Source: JAPKZH01 sp963715635 (GTDB lineage Bacteria > Acidobacteriota > Aminicenantia > Aminicenantales > UBA4085). From it: a DNA stretch of 64,000 nucleotides. Both the position numbers and the translations under genes were made by a program. Below, piece by piece: positions 9,934-18,320 of this stretch; the stretch's first letter is position 1; every line of letters starts with the position of its first letter. Below the pieces are notes generated by a model. That model was given only the letters and a program-made list of their open reading frames with translations, searched no databases and had not been told where the DNA came from. The DNA lies in assembly GCA_963715635.1 (NCBI GenBank), contig OY970261.1, positions 4,092,001-4,156,000 on the forward strand. Reading direction: 5' to 3'.

Positions 9934-11391
9934 CTATTTAATTTCGCCCGTCAGCGGGTCTGGCAAAGTGATCTTGTGGACTTTGCCCAGCTTGTCCAAT
10001 GGGCCGGGCCACTGGTCTCCGCCTTTGTTGCAAGGCTCCCAGTCGCCGACGATCATAATGACCAGCTTGTCCGGCTGAATATACTTGTTGGCGACCTCCT
10101 GGACCTTGGCCTTGGTCACGGCTTTGATCTTGTCGCGATAGGTCTTGTAGTAATCCATCGGCCTGCCGGTCATCTCGAGGTTGGCGAACGTGGACATCCG
10201 GGACTGGGCGGTCTCGAACGAGCCGGGGAAGCTCTCTAGGTAGTAGTTGATCGCGGTGTCCATCTCGGGGTCTGTAACGGGTTCCTTGCGGATGCGGTTG
10301 AACTCATTCTCGATGAGCGAGATCGCGTAGCCGACCGTGGACGATTTCGTCTGGACATATCCGGAGAACGTCCCGGGGAATCCCCACCTGTAGCTGAACC
10401 GGCTGCCTTGGTTGTAAGACAGACCCTCGTCGGAACGGACCTTCATTGTGATCCGCGAGGAGAAGCTCCCGCCGCCAAGGACGAAGTTCATCACCTGGAC
10501 GGCGAAATAATCCGGGTTCGTTTCCTCGAGGCCGAGGTGGCCGATATTGATATAGCCCTGGTTGATGGGCATCTGGATGAAGTAGACGCCCGGCTCGGGC
10601 TGCGGGAACTGTTTGGAAAACGAAGGGAACTTGGCAGTTTTGTTCTGCCAGCTGGCGACATGTTTTTCGATCTTGGCTTTGAGGTCGGCCTTGGCAAAGT
10701 CGCCCGAGGCCGTCAAGATGATGTTCTTGGGGAAGAAGTACTGGGCGTGGATCGCTTTCAGGTCTGCGCTGGTGATGCTTTCATACGTTTTTCGGGTCGG
10801 CTGCCAGGCCAGGGGGCCGTCGCCGTACAAGACTTTTTCGTACTCCCGGCTGAGAACTCCGCTGGGCTGTTCGTTGGCCTGGCGGAGCTGCTGGATGAGA
10901 CGAACTTTGGCCAGGTTCAGAGGGCCCTCCCGGAATTCCGGGTTCATCAGGACATCGAAAAAGAGGCCCAGGCCCTCATCGAGGTCTTTGCTCAGGACGG
11001 AGAGGGACAGAGTCGCCGTCCTTTCGCTGACCATGAAATTCAGCGAGCCGCCCAGGAAGTCGATGCGCTCCTCGATGGCGGTGCCTTCTTTCGTCTTCGT
11101 GCCGCCGCGGATCATCGTCCCGCTCATGACCGAATCGAGGCCCTGCTTGTCCTTGGGAAGATACAGGCCGCCGAAGTTGACGATCGCGGAGATGTTGATG
11201 AGCGGCAGGTTGTGGTCTTCCTCGATATAGCCACGCAGGCCATTGGCGAAAACCGTGCGGAACGCCTTGGGGTCGGGAGGGTCATATTTGAGCGGAGCGA
11301 ACTTCAGGTCGGAGGGCTTCTGGGCTTGGGCCAGCCCCAGCGAAACACACAGGAAACCGATAGCTAGAAGTATGGTGAGTGTCTTTTTCAT
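9934..11391 (-). CDS. M16 family peptidase-like protein, non-catalytic partner
   Basis: 485 residues with a signal peptide (MKKTLTILLAIGFLCVSLGLAQAQ). The two-lobe M16 (pitrilysin/processing peptidase) fold is evident, but the zinc motif HxxEH is missing: the equivalent stretch reads NFGGLYLPKDKQGLDSVMSGTMIRGGT. Later M16 features such as an FPQPEPGVYFIQMPINQGYI beta segment and a glycine-rich GGGSFSSRI are present. Known M16B enzymes often work as a dimer of one catalytic and one inactive subunit, and the catalytic gene sits 15 bases upstream in the same operon, so this is most likely its partner in the periplasm. Confidence 0.88.
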   Translation of the reverse strand: MKKTLTILLAIGFLCVSLGLAQAQKPSDLKFAPLKYDPPDPKAFRTVFANGLRGYIEEDHNLPLINISAIVNFGGLYLPKDKQGLDSVMSGTMIRGGTKTKEGTAIEERIDFLGGSLNFMVSERTATLSLSVLSKDLDEGLGLFFDVLMNPEFREGPLNLAKVRLIQQLRQANEQPSGVLSREYEKVLYGDGPLAWQPTRKTYESITSADLKAIHAQYFFPKNIILTASGDFAKADLKAKIEKHVASWQNKTAKFPSFSKQFPQPEPGVYFIQMPINQGYINIGHLGLEETNPDYFAVQVMNFVLGGGSFSSRITMKVRSDEGLSYNQGSRFSYRWGFPGTFSGYVQTKSSTVGYAISLIENEFNRIRKEPVTDPEMDTAINYYLESFPGSFETAQSRMSTFANLEMTGRPMDYYKTYRDKIKAVTKAKVQEVANKYIQPDKLVIMIVGDWEPCNKGGDQWPGPLDKLGKVHKITLPDPLTGEIK

Positions 11392-11406
11392 TGTCGTCCT
11401 CCTTCC

Positions 11407-12987
11407 TCACTGCCCCATCTTACGCTTGTAGATCGCCGTGAGGCTGTTGTCCTTGACGAAGTACTTGACTGTGACCCGCTTGATGTCATCGTTGGTCACC
11501 TTTTTCAGGTTCTCATAGTCCGCAATGATCGAGCGCCAGCCACGGTTGAGCTCGGCCCGACCGACACTTCCGGCGAGTCCCGACGTGCTGCCTAGACTGC
11601 GGATGAACATGGCTTCGGAGCGATTCTTGGCTTTTTGGATCTCTTCGGGGGTCACGCCTTCTTTCTTGATTTTCTCGACCTCGGCCCAAATTTCCTTCTC
11701 AAGGTCCTCGGGCTGGACATTTTTATCCAAGCGGGGCGAGGAGCTGAACTGGAAGGAGCCGACATACCACTGAGGCCGGCTGGAGGCCGAGGCGCTGACG
11801 GCCAGCTGTTTTTCCTGAACCAGGATTTTGTTGAGCCGACCCGTCCCGCCGCCTCCGCCGAAGCCTCCGCCTCTTTGGCCGCGGATGATCGACGGCGCGG
11901 TCAGCAAAGCTTGATCGTCGGGTTCGAATCCGCGCATGCCGCCGCCTCCTCCGCCGAGAATGCTGGCCAGGACAGAGAGCGGCGCCGCATCGGGATGGCC
12001 TGCCTGCGGGATATGGAACATCATCTGAAGGCTGGTGGCCGCCGGGCCCTCGCCGTACATTCGTTTTTCACTGTATTGCGGCGGCTCGGATGTCCGAATG
12101 GGCTCGAGGTCCGGGCCCTTGGGAATGCGTCCGAAATATTTTTCAGCCATTTGGACGATATTCTGCGGGTCGAAGTCGCCGACATAGATGGCCACGCAGT
12201 TGTTGGGAACGTAATACTTGGTGTGGAACTCGATCAGGTCGGCCTTGGTCACTTTGCGCAGGTCGTCCATCCAGCCGATGACGTCCCAGTGATACGGAGA
12301 CGCAGCATAGAAGGCGGCATTGACCTGTTCGCTGAAGAAATAGCCGGGGCGGTTCTCGCTCAGCCTCCGCTCCTCCATGATGACATCCTTTTCGGAGTAG
12401 AATTCGCGGAAATAGGCGTTCAGCATCCGGTCGGACTCGAGGAGCATCTGGAGTTCGATTTTGTTCGCGGGAAGCGTGACGTAATAGCCCGTGTTCTCGT
12501 TGCCGGTCGAGGCGTTCAGGGCCGTGCCGCCGTTCTTCATGTACAGGTTCCACATCTCATCTTTGATGACGTACGGCTTTTCGGATTTGACTAAATCTTC
12601 GAATTCCTTTTGCCACTGGGCGAGCTTGGCCTTGTCGCCGCCGTCGGCGTTCCAGTACTTTTCCCGATAGACCTTGTCCATGAGCTCGTCGATCTGCTTG
12701 TCGATGGCGGCGTCCTTGGCGAAGTCCGTGACGCCCATCATTTTTGTGCCCTTGAACATCATATGCTCATGGATGTGGGCCAGGCCGGTGATGCCCGGTT
12801 TCTCGTTGATCGCGCCGACTTTGAAATAGATGTGACAGACGACGCGGGGAACACCTGGCTTCGGGATCATCAAAATTTTCATGCCGTTGGGAAGCACGTG
12901 TTCCTTGACGTCGAGTTTGATCTCGGCGGCCACGACGAGCGAGGCGAACGCGAGCAGGGTGAAGAGAAGAATGAGAGAGCGTTTCAT
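11407..12987 (-). CDS. M16 family zinc metallopeptidase, catalytic subunit
   Basis: Secreted zinc peptidase of family M16. The open frame runs much further upstream, but the ATG at 12987 is favoured: GGAGG lies nine bases before it and a signal peptide follows (MKRSLILLFTLLAFASLVVAA). An alternative ATG at 12993 is only three bases from GGAGG. The zinc motif is intact (LAHIHEHMMF, an HxxEH), followed by the expected downstream glutamate region (YSEKDVIMEERR). A glycine-rich loop (LGGGGGGMRGFEPDD and RGGGFGGGGGTG) lies near residues 330 to 380. It is paired with the inactive M16 protein downstream; together they probably degrade peptides in the periplasm. Confidence 0.9.
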   Translation of the reverse strand: MKRSLILLFTLLAFASLVVAAEIKLDVKEHVLPNGMKILMIPKPGVPRVVCHIYFKVGAINEKPGITGLAHIHEHMMFKGTKMMGVTDFAKDAAIDKQIDELMDKVYREKYWNADGGDKAKLAQWQKEFEDLVKSEKPYVIKDEMWNLYMKNGGTALNASTGNENTGYYVTLPANKIELQMLLESDRMLNAYFREFYSEKDVIMEERRLSENRPGYFFSEQVNAAFYAASPYHWDVIGWMDDLRKVTKADLIEFHTKYYVPNNCVAIYVGDFDPQNIVQMAEKYFGRIPKGPDLEPIRTSEPPQYSEKRMYGEGPAATSLQMMFHIPQAGHPDAAPLSVLASILGGGGGGMRGFEPDDQALLTAPSIIRGQRGGGFGGGGGTGRLNKILVQEKQLAVSASASSRPQWYVGSFQFSSSPRLDKNVQPEDLEKEIWAEVEKIKKEGVTPEEIQKAKNRSEAMFIRSLGSTSGLAGSVGRAELNRGWRSIIADYENLKKVTNDDIKRVTVKYFVKDNSLTAIYKRKMGQ

Positions 12988-13015
12988 ACGCATAAACCTC
13001 CTTTCAGATTCGGCC

Positions 13016-13061
13016 AAAAAAAAGGGCGCCCAATCAAATTTCCGAATCTTGTGCGCACCCC
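13016..13061 (-). terminator. Possible terminator after the pst operon
   Basis: Read on the - strand after pstB2, a GC stem (GTGCGC paired with GCGCCC, imperfect, loop about 25 bases) is followed by eight T. An outer A/T stem also exists: GGCCAAAAAAA at 13012-13022 and its complement at 13065-13075. The long loop makes the call tentative. The rest of the gap 12988-13283 shows no gene. Confidence 0.35.
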
Positions 13062-13283
13062 AGGTTTTTTTGGCCATAAAAAAAATATCATTCCTCATTT
13101 CCGGGGGAAAGTCAATAATCGAGAGCCTACCGGCGATCGGCCGGAACCGAGGCAAAGTCCGTCGCCGCTTGGTCATCAAAAGAAAGCCGAAGAGGGCGGC
13201 CGGCAGGCGGGCCATGAAGGCAATATCTCCCAGGGAGCCGGTCTTGCTTTTTAGCGGCGCCATATCTTCATTGTCCGAAATGT

Positions 13284-14036
13284 TTATCCGTAACGGCCCG
13301 TGATATAGTCCTCCGTCCGTTTGTCCTTGGGTCGGGTGAAAATGTCCGGGGTTCTTCCGAACTCGATGAGCTCCCCGAGGAGCATAAACCCTGTTTCCTC
13401 CGAAACACGAGCGGCCTGCTGCATATTGTGGGTGACGATGACGATGGTGTAATCCTTTTTTAGAAGCTGCATCAATTCTTCGATCTTCAGTGTGGCCAGG
13501 GGGTCGAGGGCCGAGCAAGGCTCGTCCATGAGCAGCACCTGGGACCGGACGGCGATGAGACGGGCGATGCACAGTCGCTGCTTTTGCTCGAGGGATAGAT
13601 CGAGAGCGCTCTTGTGCAGCCTGTCCTTGAGCTCATCCCAGAGGTGGACCGCTCTCAAGCTTTCGCTGACGGTTTCCTCCAATGAGTCGCCCTTGGCCAT
13701 ATGGTGAACCCTGGGGCCGAAGGCGACGTTCTCGTAGACGCTCAGCGGGAAAGGGTTGGGCCTTTGAAAGACCATCCCGACTTTTTTGCGCAGCTGGGTC
13801 AGCCCGCTTTTCATCTTATAGATATCCTCGCCGTCGATTTGGACGGTGCCTTGGATGCGAACGTCCTCGATCAAGTCGTTCATGCGGTTGATGCAGCGGA
13901 GAAGAGTCGATTTCCCGCAGCCGGACGAGCCGATGAGGGCCGTGATCGTCTTCTCGCGGATGAACATGCGGATGTCAGAGAGAGCTTGGAAGTCGCCGTA
14001 AAAAAGATTCAGGCTCTCGATTTCGATCTTTTTCAT
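13284..14036 (-). CDS. pstB: Phosphate ABC transporter ATP-binding protein PstB2 (degenerate signature)
   Basis: 250-residue ATPase of the PstSCAB phosphate importer, on the inner face of the cytoplasmic membrane. The Walker A (GSSGCGKST, 36-44), Q-loop (VFQRPNPFP, Gln91), Walker B (VLLMDEP, Asp171-Glu172) and H-loop (VTHNMQQA, His203) are all intact and PstB-like. The ABC signature, normally LSGGQ, reads LSLEQ (147-151). Its neighbour PstB1 has the opposite pattern, so the two probably form an asymmetric heterodimer. No clear ribosome site precedes the ATG; a palindromic repeat sits just upstream, between pstB1 and pstB2. Confidence 0.92.
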   Translation of the reverse strand: MKKIEIESLNLFYGDFQALSDIRMFIREKTITALIGSSGCGKSTLLRCINRMNDLIEDVRIQGTVQIDGEDIYKMKSGLTQLRKKVGMVFQRPNPFPLSVYENVAFGPRVHHMAKGDSLEETVSESLRAVHLWDELKDRLHKSALDLSLEQKQRLCIARLIAVRSQVLLMDEPCSALDPLATLKIEELMQLLKKDYTIVIVTHNMQQAARVSEETGFMLLGELIEFGRTPDIFTRPKDKRTEDYITGRYG

Positions 14037-14050
14037 CGTTTTCTATAATT

Positions 14051-14124
14051 GGGGTCAAAGCTACTCATTACGCAAGTCTCCCTTATTCGCCTCGATATTT
14101 TGCGTAATGAGTAGCTTTGACTAC
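14051..14124. repeat. Palindromic repeat, family A, copy 2
   Basis: Arms at 14051-14074 (GGGGTCAAAGCTACTCATTA...) and 14101-14124 are reverse complements apart from two bases at the outer end of the right arm. Compared with copy 1, two stem positions have changed in both arms (C to G and G to A), so pairing is kept. It lies between pstB1 and pstB2 inside the operon and might lower pstB2 expression. Confidence 0.88.
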
Positions 14125-14130
14125 GGCCCA

Positions 14131-14892
14131 TTATCCGAATCTCCCGATAATATAATCGTTGGTCCTTGGATCGTGAGGAGCGGTGAAAATCTCGTCCGTG
14201 TCCCCGATCTCGATCAGATCTCCCATCAGGAAAAATGCCGCCCGCGTCCCGACGCGGGCGGCCTGTTTCGTGTTGTTTGTCACCAGAACGATCGTATGGT
14301 TTTTCTTCAACTCGACCATGGAGTTCTCGACCTTCGCCGTCGAGATCGGGTCGAGGCCGGAACAGGGCTCGTCAAAGAGGATGACATCCGGGCTGAGGGC
14401 CAGGGTTCTGGCGATACACAGCCGCTGCTGCTGTCCGCCCGATAATTTCAAGGCCGAGCTCCCCAGCCGGTCCCTGACCTCGTCCCATAGAAAGGCGGCT
14501 TTCAGGCCGTCCTCGACGATCTGGTCCAGCCGGCTTTTATCATGGATGCCGGCCAGCCGGGGCCCGTATGTGATATTGTCGTAGATGGAGCGGGGCAAAG
14601 GAATGGGAAGAGCAAAGATCATTCCCACCCGTTTACGCAGAGCTTCGACTTCGAGATCTTTGTAAATGTCCCTGTTGTCTAGGAGGATTGAACCGCTCAT
14701 GTGCATGGCCGCATCAAAATCGTTCAACCGGTTCAGACTTCTCAGGAAGGACGTCTTTCCGGAATTGGATGGCCCGATGACGCTTAGAATCTCGTTCGGC
14801 TGGATGTCGAGGCAAAGATTGTTCAGGACCCGAACCTTTCCAAAATGAATCGTCAAATTCCGGACCTGGATCTTGATCTCTTGGAGGCTCAT
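14131..14892 (-). CDS. pstB: Phosphate ABC transporter ATP-binding protein PstB1 (altered Q- and H-loops)
   Basis: 253-residue PstB. The open frame extends upstream, but the ATG at 14892 overlaps the pstA stop (ATGA) and matches the family length. Walker A is GPSNSGKT (40-47), the signature LSGGQ is perfect (150-154) and Walker B is VILFDEP (Asp174-Glu175). Two catalytic-site residues are lost: the Q-loop reads IFALPIPLP, with Ala94 for Gln, and the H-loop reads VTNNTKQA, with Asn206 for His. PstB2 keeps both residues but lacks the signature. In a heterodimer one ATP site would be canonical and the other degenerate. Confidence 0.94.
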   Translation of the reverse strand: MSLQEIKIQVRNLTIHFGKVRVLNNLCLDIQPNEILSVIGPSNSGKTSFLRSLNRLNDFDAAMHMSGSILLDNRDIYKDLEVEALRKRVGMIFALPIPLPRSIYDNITYGPRLAGIHDKSRLDQIVEDGLKAAFLWDEVRDRLGSSALKLSGGQQQRLCIARTLALSPDVILFDEPCSGLDPISTAKVENSMVELKKNHTIVLVTNNTKQAARVGTRAAFFLMGDLIEIGDTDEIFTAPHDPRTNDYIIGRFG

Positions 14893-15731
14893 TTCTTTAT
14901 CCGGTATTTCGAACGGATGATGACGGCCGTGATGTTCATGATCAGGACAAGACCGACCAGGACGAGCGCCGTCCCAAAGCGGAAGTTTTCCGGGATATTG
15001 GGGATCTGCGTGGTAATGATATAGAGATGGTAGGGAAGCGCCATGACCTGGTCGGAGAGGGAATGGGGAAGCTTGGGCAGATAGAACGCGGCGACCGTGA
15101 ATAGGATCGGCGCGGTTTCTCCGGCGACGCGGCCGATGCTCAGGATGGCGCCCGTCAGGATGCCGGGCAGGGCGAAGGGAAGCACGGAATGGCGGATGGT
15201 TTGCCAGCGCGACGCCCCGAGCGAGAAGCTCACTTCGCGGTAGGATTTGGGGACGGCGCGGAGGGCTTCCCGTGTGGTGGTGATGATGACGGGAAGGGTC
15301 ATGATGCCCAGCGTGAGAGCGCCGGAAATGATCGATACCCCGAACTTCAGGAATATGACGAACAGGCTCAGCCCGAAGAGCCCGAAGACGACCGAGGAAA
15401 CCCCGGCCAAGTTGATGATGGCCAGGTTGATCGTCCGGGTCAGCAAGTTGTCCTTGGCATACTCGCTGAGATAAATGGCGGCGAGCACGCCGATGGGAAG
15501 GGAAAAGGCGATGGAAACGATCACAAGATAGAATGTCCCGATGATGGCCGGAAAGATACCGCCGGCCCGCATCCCTTCGCGCGGCATCGTAAACAAGAAC
15601 TGCCAGGACAGGGCGCTCCAACCCTTGCTGAGAATGAGCCAAATGATCAGCAGGACGGGGATGACGACCAGGAGCGTTGCCAGCAGCAGCACGCCGAACC
15701 CGATTTTTTCCTTGACGACCTCGTTCTTCAT
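14889..15731 (-). CDS. pstA: Phosphate ABC transporter permease PstA
   Basis: 280-residue membrane subunit of the phosphate importer. Several hydrophobic segments are visible, the first at about residues 11 to 33 (GFGVLLLATLLVVIPVLLIIW). The permease cytoplasmic loop that docks onto PstB is EALRAVPKSYREVSFSLGASRWQTI, the EAA-type motif. The start at 15731 overlaps the pstC stop (ATGA) and the stop overlaps the pstB1 start, so the genes are coupled; the longer open frame is not needed. Confidence 0.96.
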   Translation of the reverse strand: MKNEVVKEKIGFGVLLLATLLVVIPVLLIIWLILSKGWSALSWQFLFTMPREGMRAGGIFPAIIGTFYLVIVSIAFSLPIGVLAAIYLSEYAKDNLLTRTINLAIINLAGVSSVVFGLFGLSLFVIFLKFGVSIISGALTLGIMTLPVIITTTREALRAVPKSYREVSFSLGASRWQTIRHSVLPFALPGILTGAILSIGRVAGETAPILFTVAAFYLPKLPHSLSDQVMALPYHLYIITTQIPNIPENFRFGTALVLVGLVLIMNITAVIIRSKYRIKK

Positions 15732-16606
15732 CGTTTTCGACCCCTGTTCAAGAATAGGTCCGCCGTCAAGTTGATCAGAAAGGAAATAATAAAGAGGACG
15801 ATGCCGATGGCGAAGAGAGCGAAATAATGCGGGCTGCCCTTGGCCGCTTCGCCCATTTCCGCGGCGATGGTCGCCGTCAGCGTCCGGACGGGCTGAAAAA
15901 GGCTGGTGGGGATCACGGCGGCGTTGCCCGTGACCATCATGACGGCCATCGTTTCGCCGAAGACCCGGCCGATGCCCAACATAGAAGCGGCGATAATGCC
16001 GGGCAGGGCGCCGTGGATGATGACCCGGTGGAGTGTCTGCCAGTGAGTCGCGCCCAAGGCGATGGCTCCCTCTTTGTATTCGCGGGGAACGGCGTTGATG
16101 GCGTCCTCGGAGATGCTGATGATCGTCGGCATGGCCATGAAGGCCAGCATGATGGATCCGGCGAAAGCCGTCAGGCCCGTGGGCAGGTTCAACGAATGCT
16201 TGAGAAAGGGGACGAGGATGGTGATGCCCAGGAACCCCAGGACGACCGAGGGGATGGCGGACAGGACCTCCACGCACGACTTGAGGATGTTGCGGAGGCG
16301 GGCCGGGGCGACCTCGGCGATATAAAAAGCGGCCGATATGCCCAGAGGAACGGCCAAGGCGATAGCCCCCAGTGTCACCAAAAGGGAGCCCAGGATAAGA
16401 GGCAGGATCCCGAGTTTGGCAGGGTCGGAAATGGGATACCAATATTTCCCGCCGAGGAAAGTCCCCAACGAGGTGCTCTTGAGAACTGAGATGCCTTCCC
16501 GCAGCAGGAAGATAAAAATCAGCGCCACAAAGACGATCGAGGCGATTCCGCTCAGAAAGATGAGCTTTTCAATGATGGCTTCCTTGAGTTTGCGCAGCTT
16601 GGCCAT
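15728..16606 (-). CDS. pstC: Phosphate ABC transporter permease PstC
   Basis: 292-residue partner permease of PstA, with about six membrane segments. The first runs from about residue 15 to 35 (FLSGIASIVFVALIFIFLL). The EAA-type docking loop is DAINAVPREYKEGAIALGATHWQT, followed by the PstC-typical GIIAASMLGIGRVFGETMAVMMVTGN. The start codon shares one base with the pstS stop (TAATG). Confidence 0.96.
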   Translation of the reverse strand: MAKLRKLKEAIIEKLIFLSGIASIVFVALIFIFLLREGISVLKSTSLGTFLGGKYWYPISDPAKLGILPLILGSLLVTLGAIALAVPLGISAAFYIAEVAPARLRNILKSCVEVLSAIPSVVLGFLGITILVPFLKHSLNLPTGLTAFAGSIMLAFMAMPTIISISEDAINAVPREYKEGAIALGATHWQTLHRVIIHGALPGIIAASMLGIGRVFGETMAVMMVTGNAAVIPTSLFQPVRTLTATIAAEMGEAAKGSPHYFALFAIGIVLFIISFLINLTADLFLNRGRKR

Positions 16607-17478
16607 TATTTGATCGGGACAAAATCGGTCTTCTTGACGATTTCCTGCCCTTCCTTCGAATACACGAAATCGATAAATTCTTTGATGACCCCTTGCGGCG
16701 TTCCGTTCGTGTAAAGATACAGGGGCCGGGAAATGGGATAGGCGTTGGAACGGACAGCCTGGAGGTTCGGCTCGAGGAACGGAGAGTTGGCGTCTTTGGC
16801 GACGGCGATGACTTTCTGCCGCGGACTGATGTAGCCCATGCCGTAGTAGCCGATGGTGTTTTCATTGTTGGCCACCTCTTCGGCGATGGCGTAGGAGGAC
16901 GGCATCATGAGGGCGCCGGGAGAAAACTCTTCCGTCCCTTTTTTCTTGCCGCGGCGCAGGACGTGCTCTTTGAAAAAGATATGGGTTCCGGAATTGACCT
17001 CCCGGGAAAGAAGGACGATCGGTATGTCCGGTCCGCCGAGCATCCGCCAATTCTTGATATTGCCCATGAAGACCTCGCGCAACTGGTCCAGGGTCAGGTT
17101 CTTGACCGGGTTGCTGGGATGGACGACGACGACGATGCCGTCCAGGGCGACGATCTCCTGGTTGAACCGGATGCCTTCGGCCTCAGCCTGTTTGGTCTCT
17201 TTCTCCTCGACCGCCCGTGACGACTCGGCGATATCGCAGGTGCCGCTGATCAGAGCGGCGATGCCCGTCCCCGAACCCCCGCCCGTCACGGCGACATTCA
17301 CATTGGCATGGATCGTGTTGAAGGCCTCCGCCCAGGCCTGGCCGAGGTTGACCATGGTGTCCGACCCCTTGATCTGGATGGAGACGCTTTTTTGGGCGGC
17401 GGCCGCGGGCGAGTCCAGGAAGGGTGCAAAAAAGGAGAGGCACAGCAGGGAAAACGCTGGCAGACATAGTCTCTTCAT
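16606..17478 (-). CDS. pstS: Phosphate-binding periplasmic protein PstS
   Basis: Periplasmic phosphate receptor of the Pst importer, about 290 residues. I place the start at 17478 because a signal peptide begins there (MKRLCLPAFSLLCLSFF, with AAAA before cleavage) and because the upstream part of the open frame is occupied by the promoter. Phosphate-binding signatures are KGSDTMVNLGQAWAEAF, GGGSGTGIAALISGTCDIAESSR and SREVNSGTHIFFKEHVL. It is the first gene of the pstSCAB1B2 operon. Confidence 0.95.
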   Translation of the reverse strand: MKRLCLPAFSLLCLSFFAPFLDSPAAAAQKSVSIQIKGSDTMVNLGQAWAEAFNTIHANVNVAVTGGGSGTGIAALISGTCDIAESSRAVEEKETKQAEAEGIRFNQEIVALDGIVVVVHPSNPVKNLTLDQLREVFMGNIKNWRMLGGPDIPIVLLSREVNSGTHIFFKEHVLRRGKKKGTEEFSPGALMMPSSYAIAEEVANNENTIGYYGMGYISPRQKVIAVAKDANSPFLEPNLQAVRSNAYPISRPLYLYTNGTPQGVIKEFIDFVYSKEGQEIVKKTDFVPIK

Positions 17479-17542
17479 AGATATCACTATCTTAACTGCA
17501 TTGGCTGAGAATTGTAACGGGGATAAAAAATTATTAAGCAAA

Positions 17543-17571
17543 ATTATAAAGAAAACAGAAGGCCTTGTCAA
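17543..17571 (-). promoter_or_regulatory. Promoter of the pst operon, perfect sigma-70 consensus
   Basis: On the - strand TTGACA (17571-17566) is followed after exactly 17 bases by TATAAT (17548-17543), a full consensus match. Transcription would start near 17536, leaving a leader of about 58 bases to the pstS ATG. No tandem Pho-box-like repeat replacing the -35 was recognised. Confidence 0.8.
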
Positions 17572-17593
17572 AAGCGATGAATTCGTCCAAAAT
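17565..17593 (+). promoter_or_regulatory. Promoter of phoU, overlapping the divergent pst promoter
   Basis: TTGTCA (17565-17570) lies 17 bases before CAAAAT (17588-17593). Its -35 hexamer covers five of the same base pairs as the pst -35 on the other strand, so polymerase binding should be mutually exclusive. Confidence 0.5.
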
Positions 17594-17618
17594 ATTGATA
17601 AAAAGAACGGAGGCCGCG

Positions 17619-18296
17619 ATGGAAAGGCTGTTTGACGAAGAGCTTAAAAACCTGAAGGAAAAACTGCTGCGGATGGCCGCCTTGGTCGAGGAGTCCATTT
17701 CTTTATCGATCGAAGGCCTGAAGGGCCAGAAGGAAGAGCTGGCCCAGGAGGTCCTCAAAAGGGAAGACGCCATTAACCTTCTCGATGTGGAAGTCGATGA
17801 GACCTGCCTCCGGCTGCTCGCTCTCCGGCAGCCCATGGCCGGAGATTTGCGCTTTATCACCTCGGCCATGAAGATCGGCAGCGAGCTCGAGCGCATGGGA
17901 GACCTGGCCGTCAATATCGCCGAGCGAACACTGGAGCTCTTGAAAGCGCCGCTTGTCAAGCCGCTGATCGATATTCCGCGTATGGCCAAGCTGGCCCAGA
18001 GCATGGTCAAGGATTCTCTGGATGCCTTCATCAACCGCGACGAAGAACTGGCCCGGAGTGTGTGCCGGAGGGACGATGAGGTCGATGCTTTGAACCACCA
18101 GATTTTCCGGGAACTTCTGACGTACATGATGCAGGATCCTACGACGATCGAACGCGCGGTCGAGCTGATCCTGGTCGGCCGGCACTTGGAGCGGATCGCC
18201 GACCATGCCACGAATATCGGCGAGGACGTCATCTATTTAGCCAAGGGCAAGACCATCAAGCACCACATCGATAAAAAGCGTGACATGGCCTGCTAA
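17619..18296 (+). CDS. phoU: Phosphate transport system regulator PhoU
   Basis: 225-residue helical protein that in other bacteria links the Pst transporter to the PhoR kinase and restrains phosphate uptake. I choose the ATG at 17619, five bases after GGAGG, rather than the upstream start, which lies in the promoter. Two PhoU repeats are visible, each with an E(x)DD/ED-type metal motif: KREDAINLLDVEVDETC in the first half and CRRDDEVDALNHQIFREL in the second, with the family segment ERMGDLAVNIAE and its counterpart ERIADHATNIGEDVIYL. It is divergent from pstSCAB. No phoR or phoB is in the window. Confidence 0.96.
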   Translation: MERLFDEELKNLKEKLLRMAALVEESISLSIEGLKGQKEELAQEVLKREDAINLLDVEVDETCLRLLALRQPMAGDLRFITSAMKIGSELERMGDLAVNIAERTLELLKAPLVKPLIDIPRMAKLAQSMVKDSLDAFINRDEELARSVCRRDDEVDALNHQIFRELLTYMMQDPTTIERAVELILVGRHLERIADHATNIGEDVIYLAKGKTIKHHIDKKRDMAC

Positions 18297-18320
18297 AAAG
18301 GCAGCCGGCCTCCATTCGAA

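Noticed and set aside
10408..11367. 319-residue open frame on the + strand over the M16-like gene
   Set aside because: It is antisense to a well conserved M16 fold and its sequence has no recognisable domain.
12988..13572. Extended N-terminus of the M16 catalytic gene
   Set aside because: The extension overlaps pstB2 in another frame and lacks family features; a ribosome site and signal peptide support the start at 12987.
14893..15642. Extended N-terminus of PstB1
   Set aside because: It lies inside pstA in another frame, and the ATGA overlap with the pstA stop sets the start at 14892.
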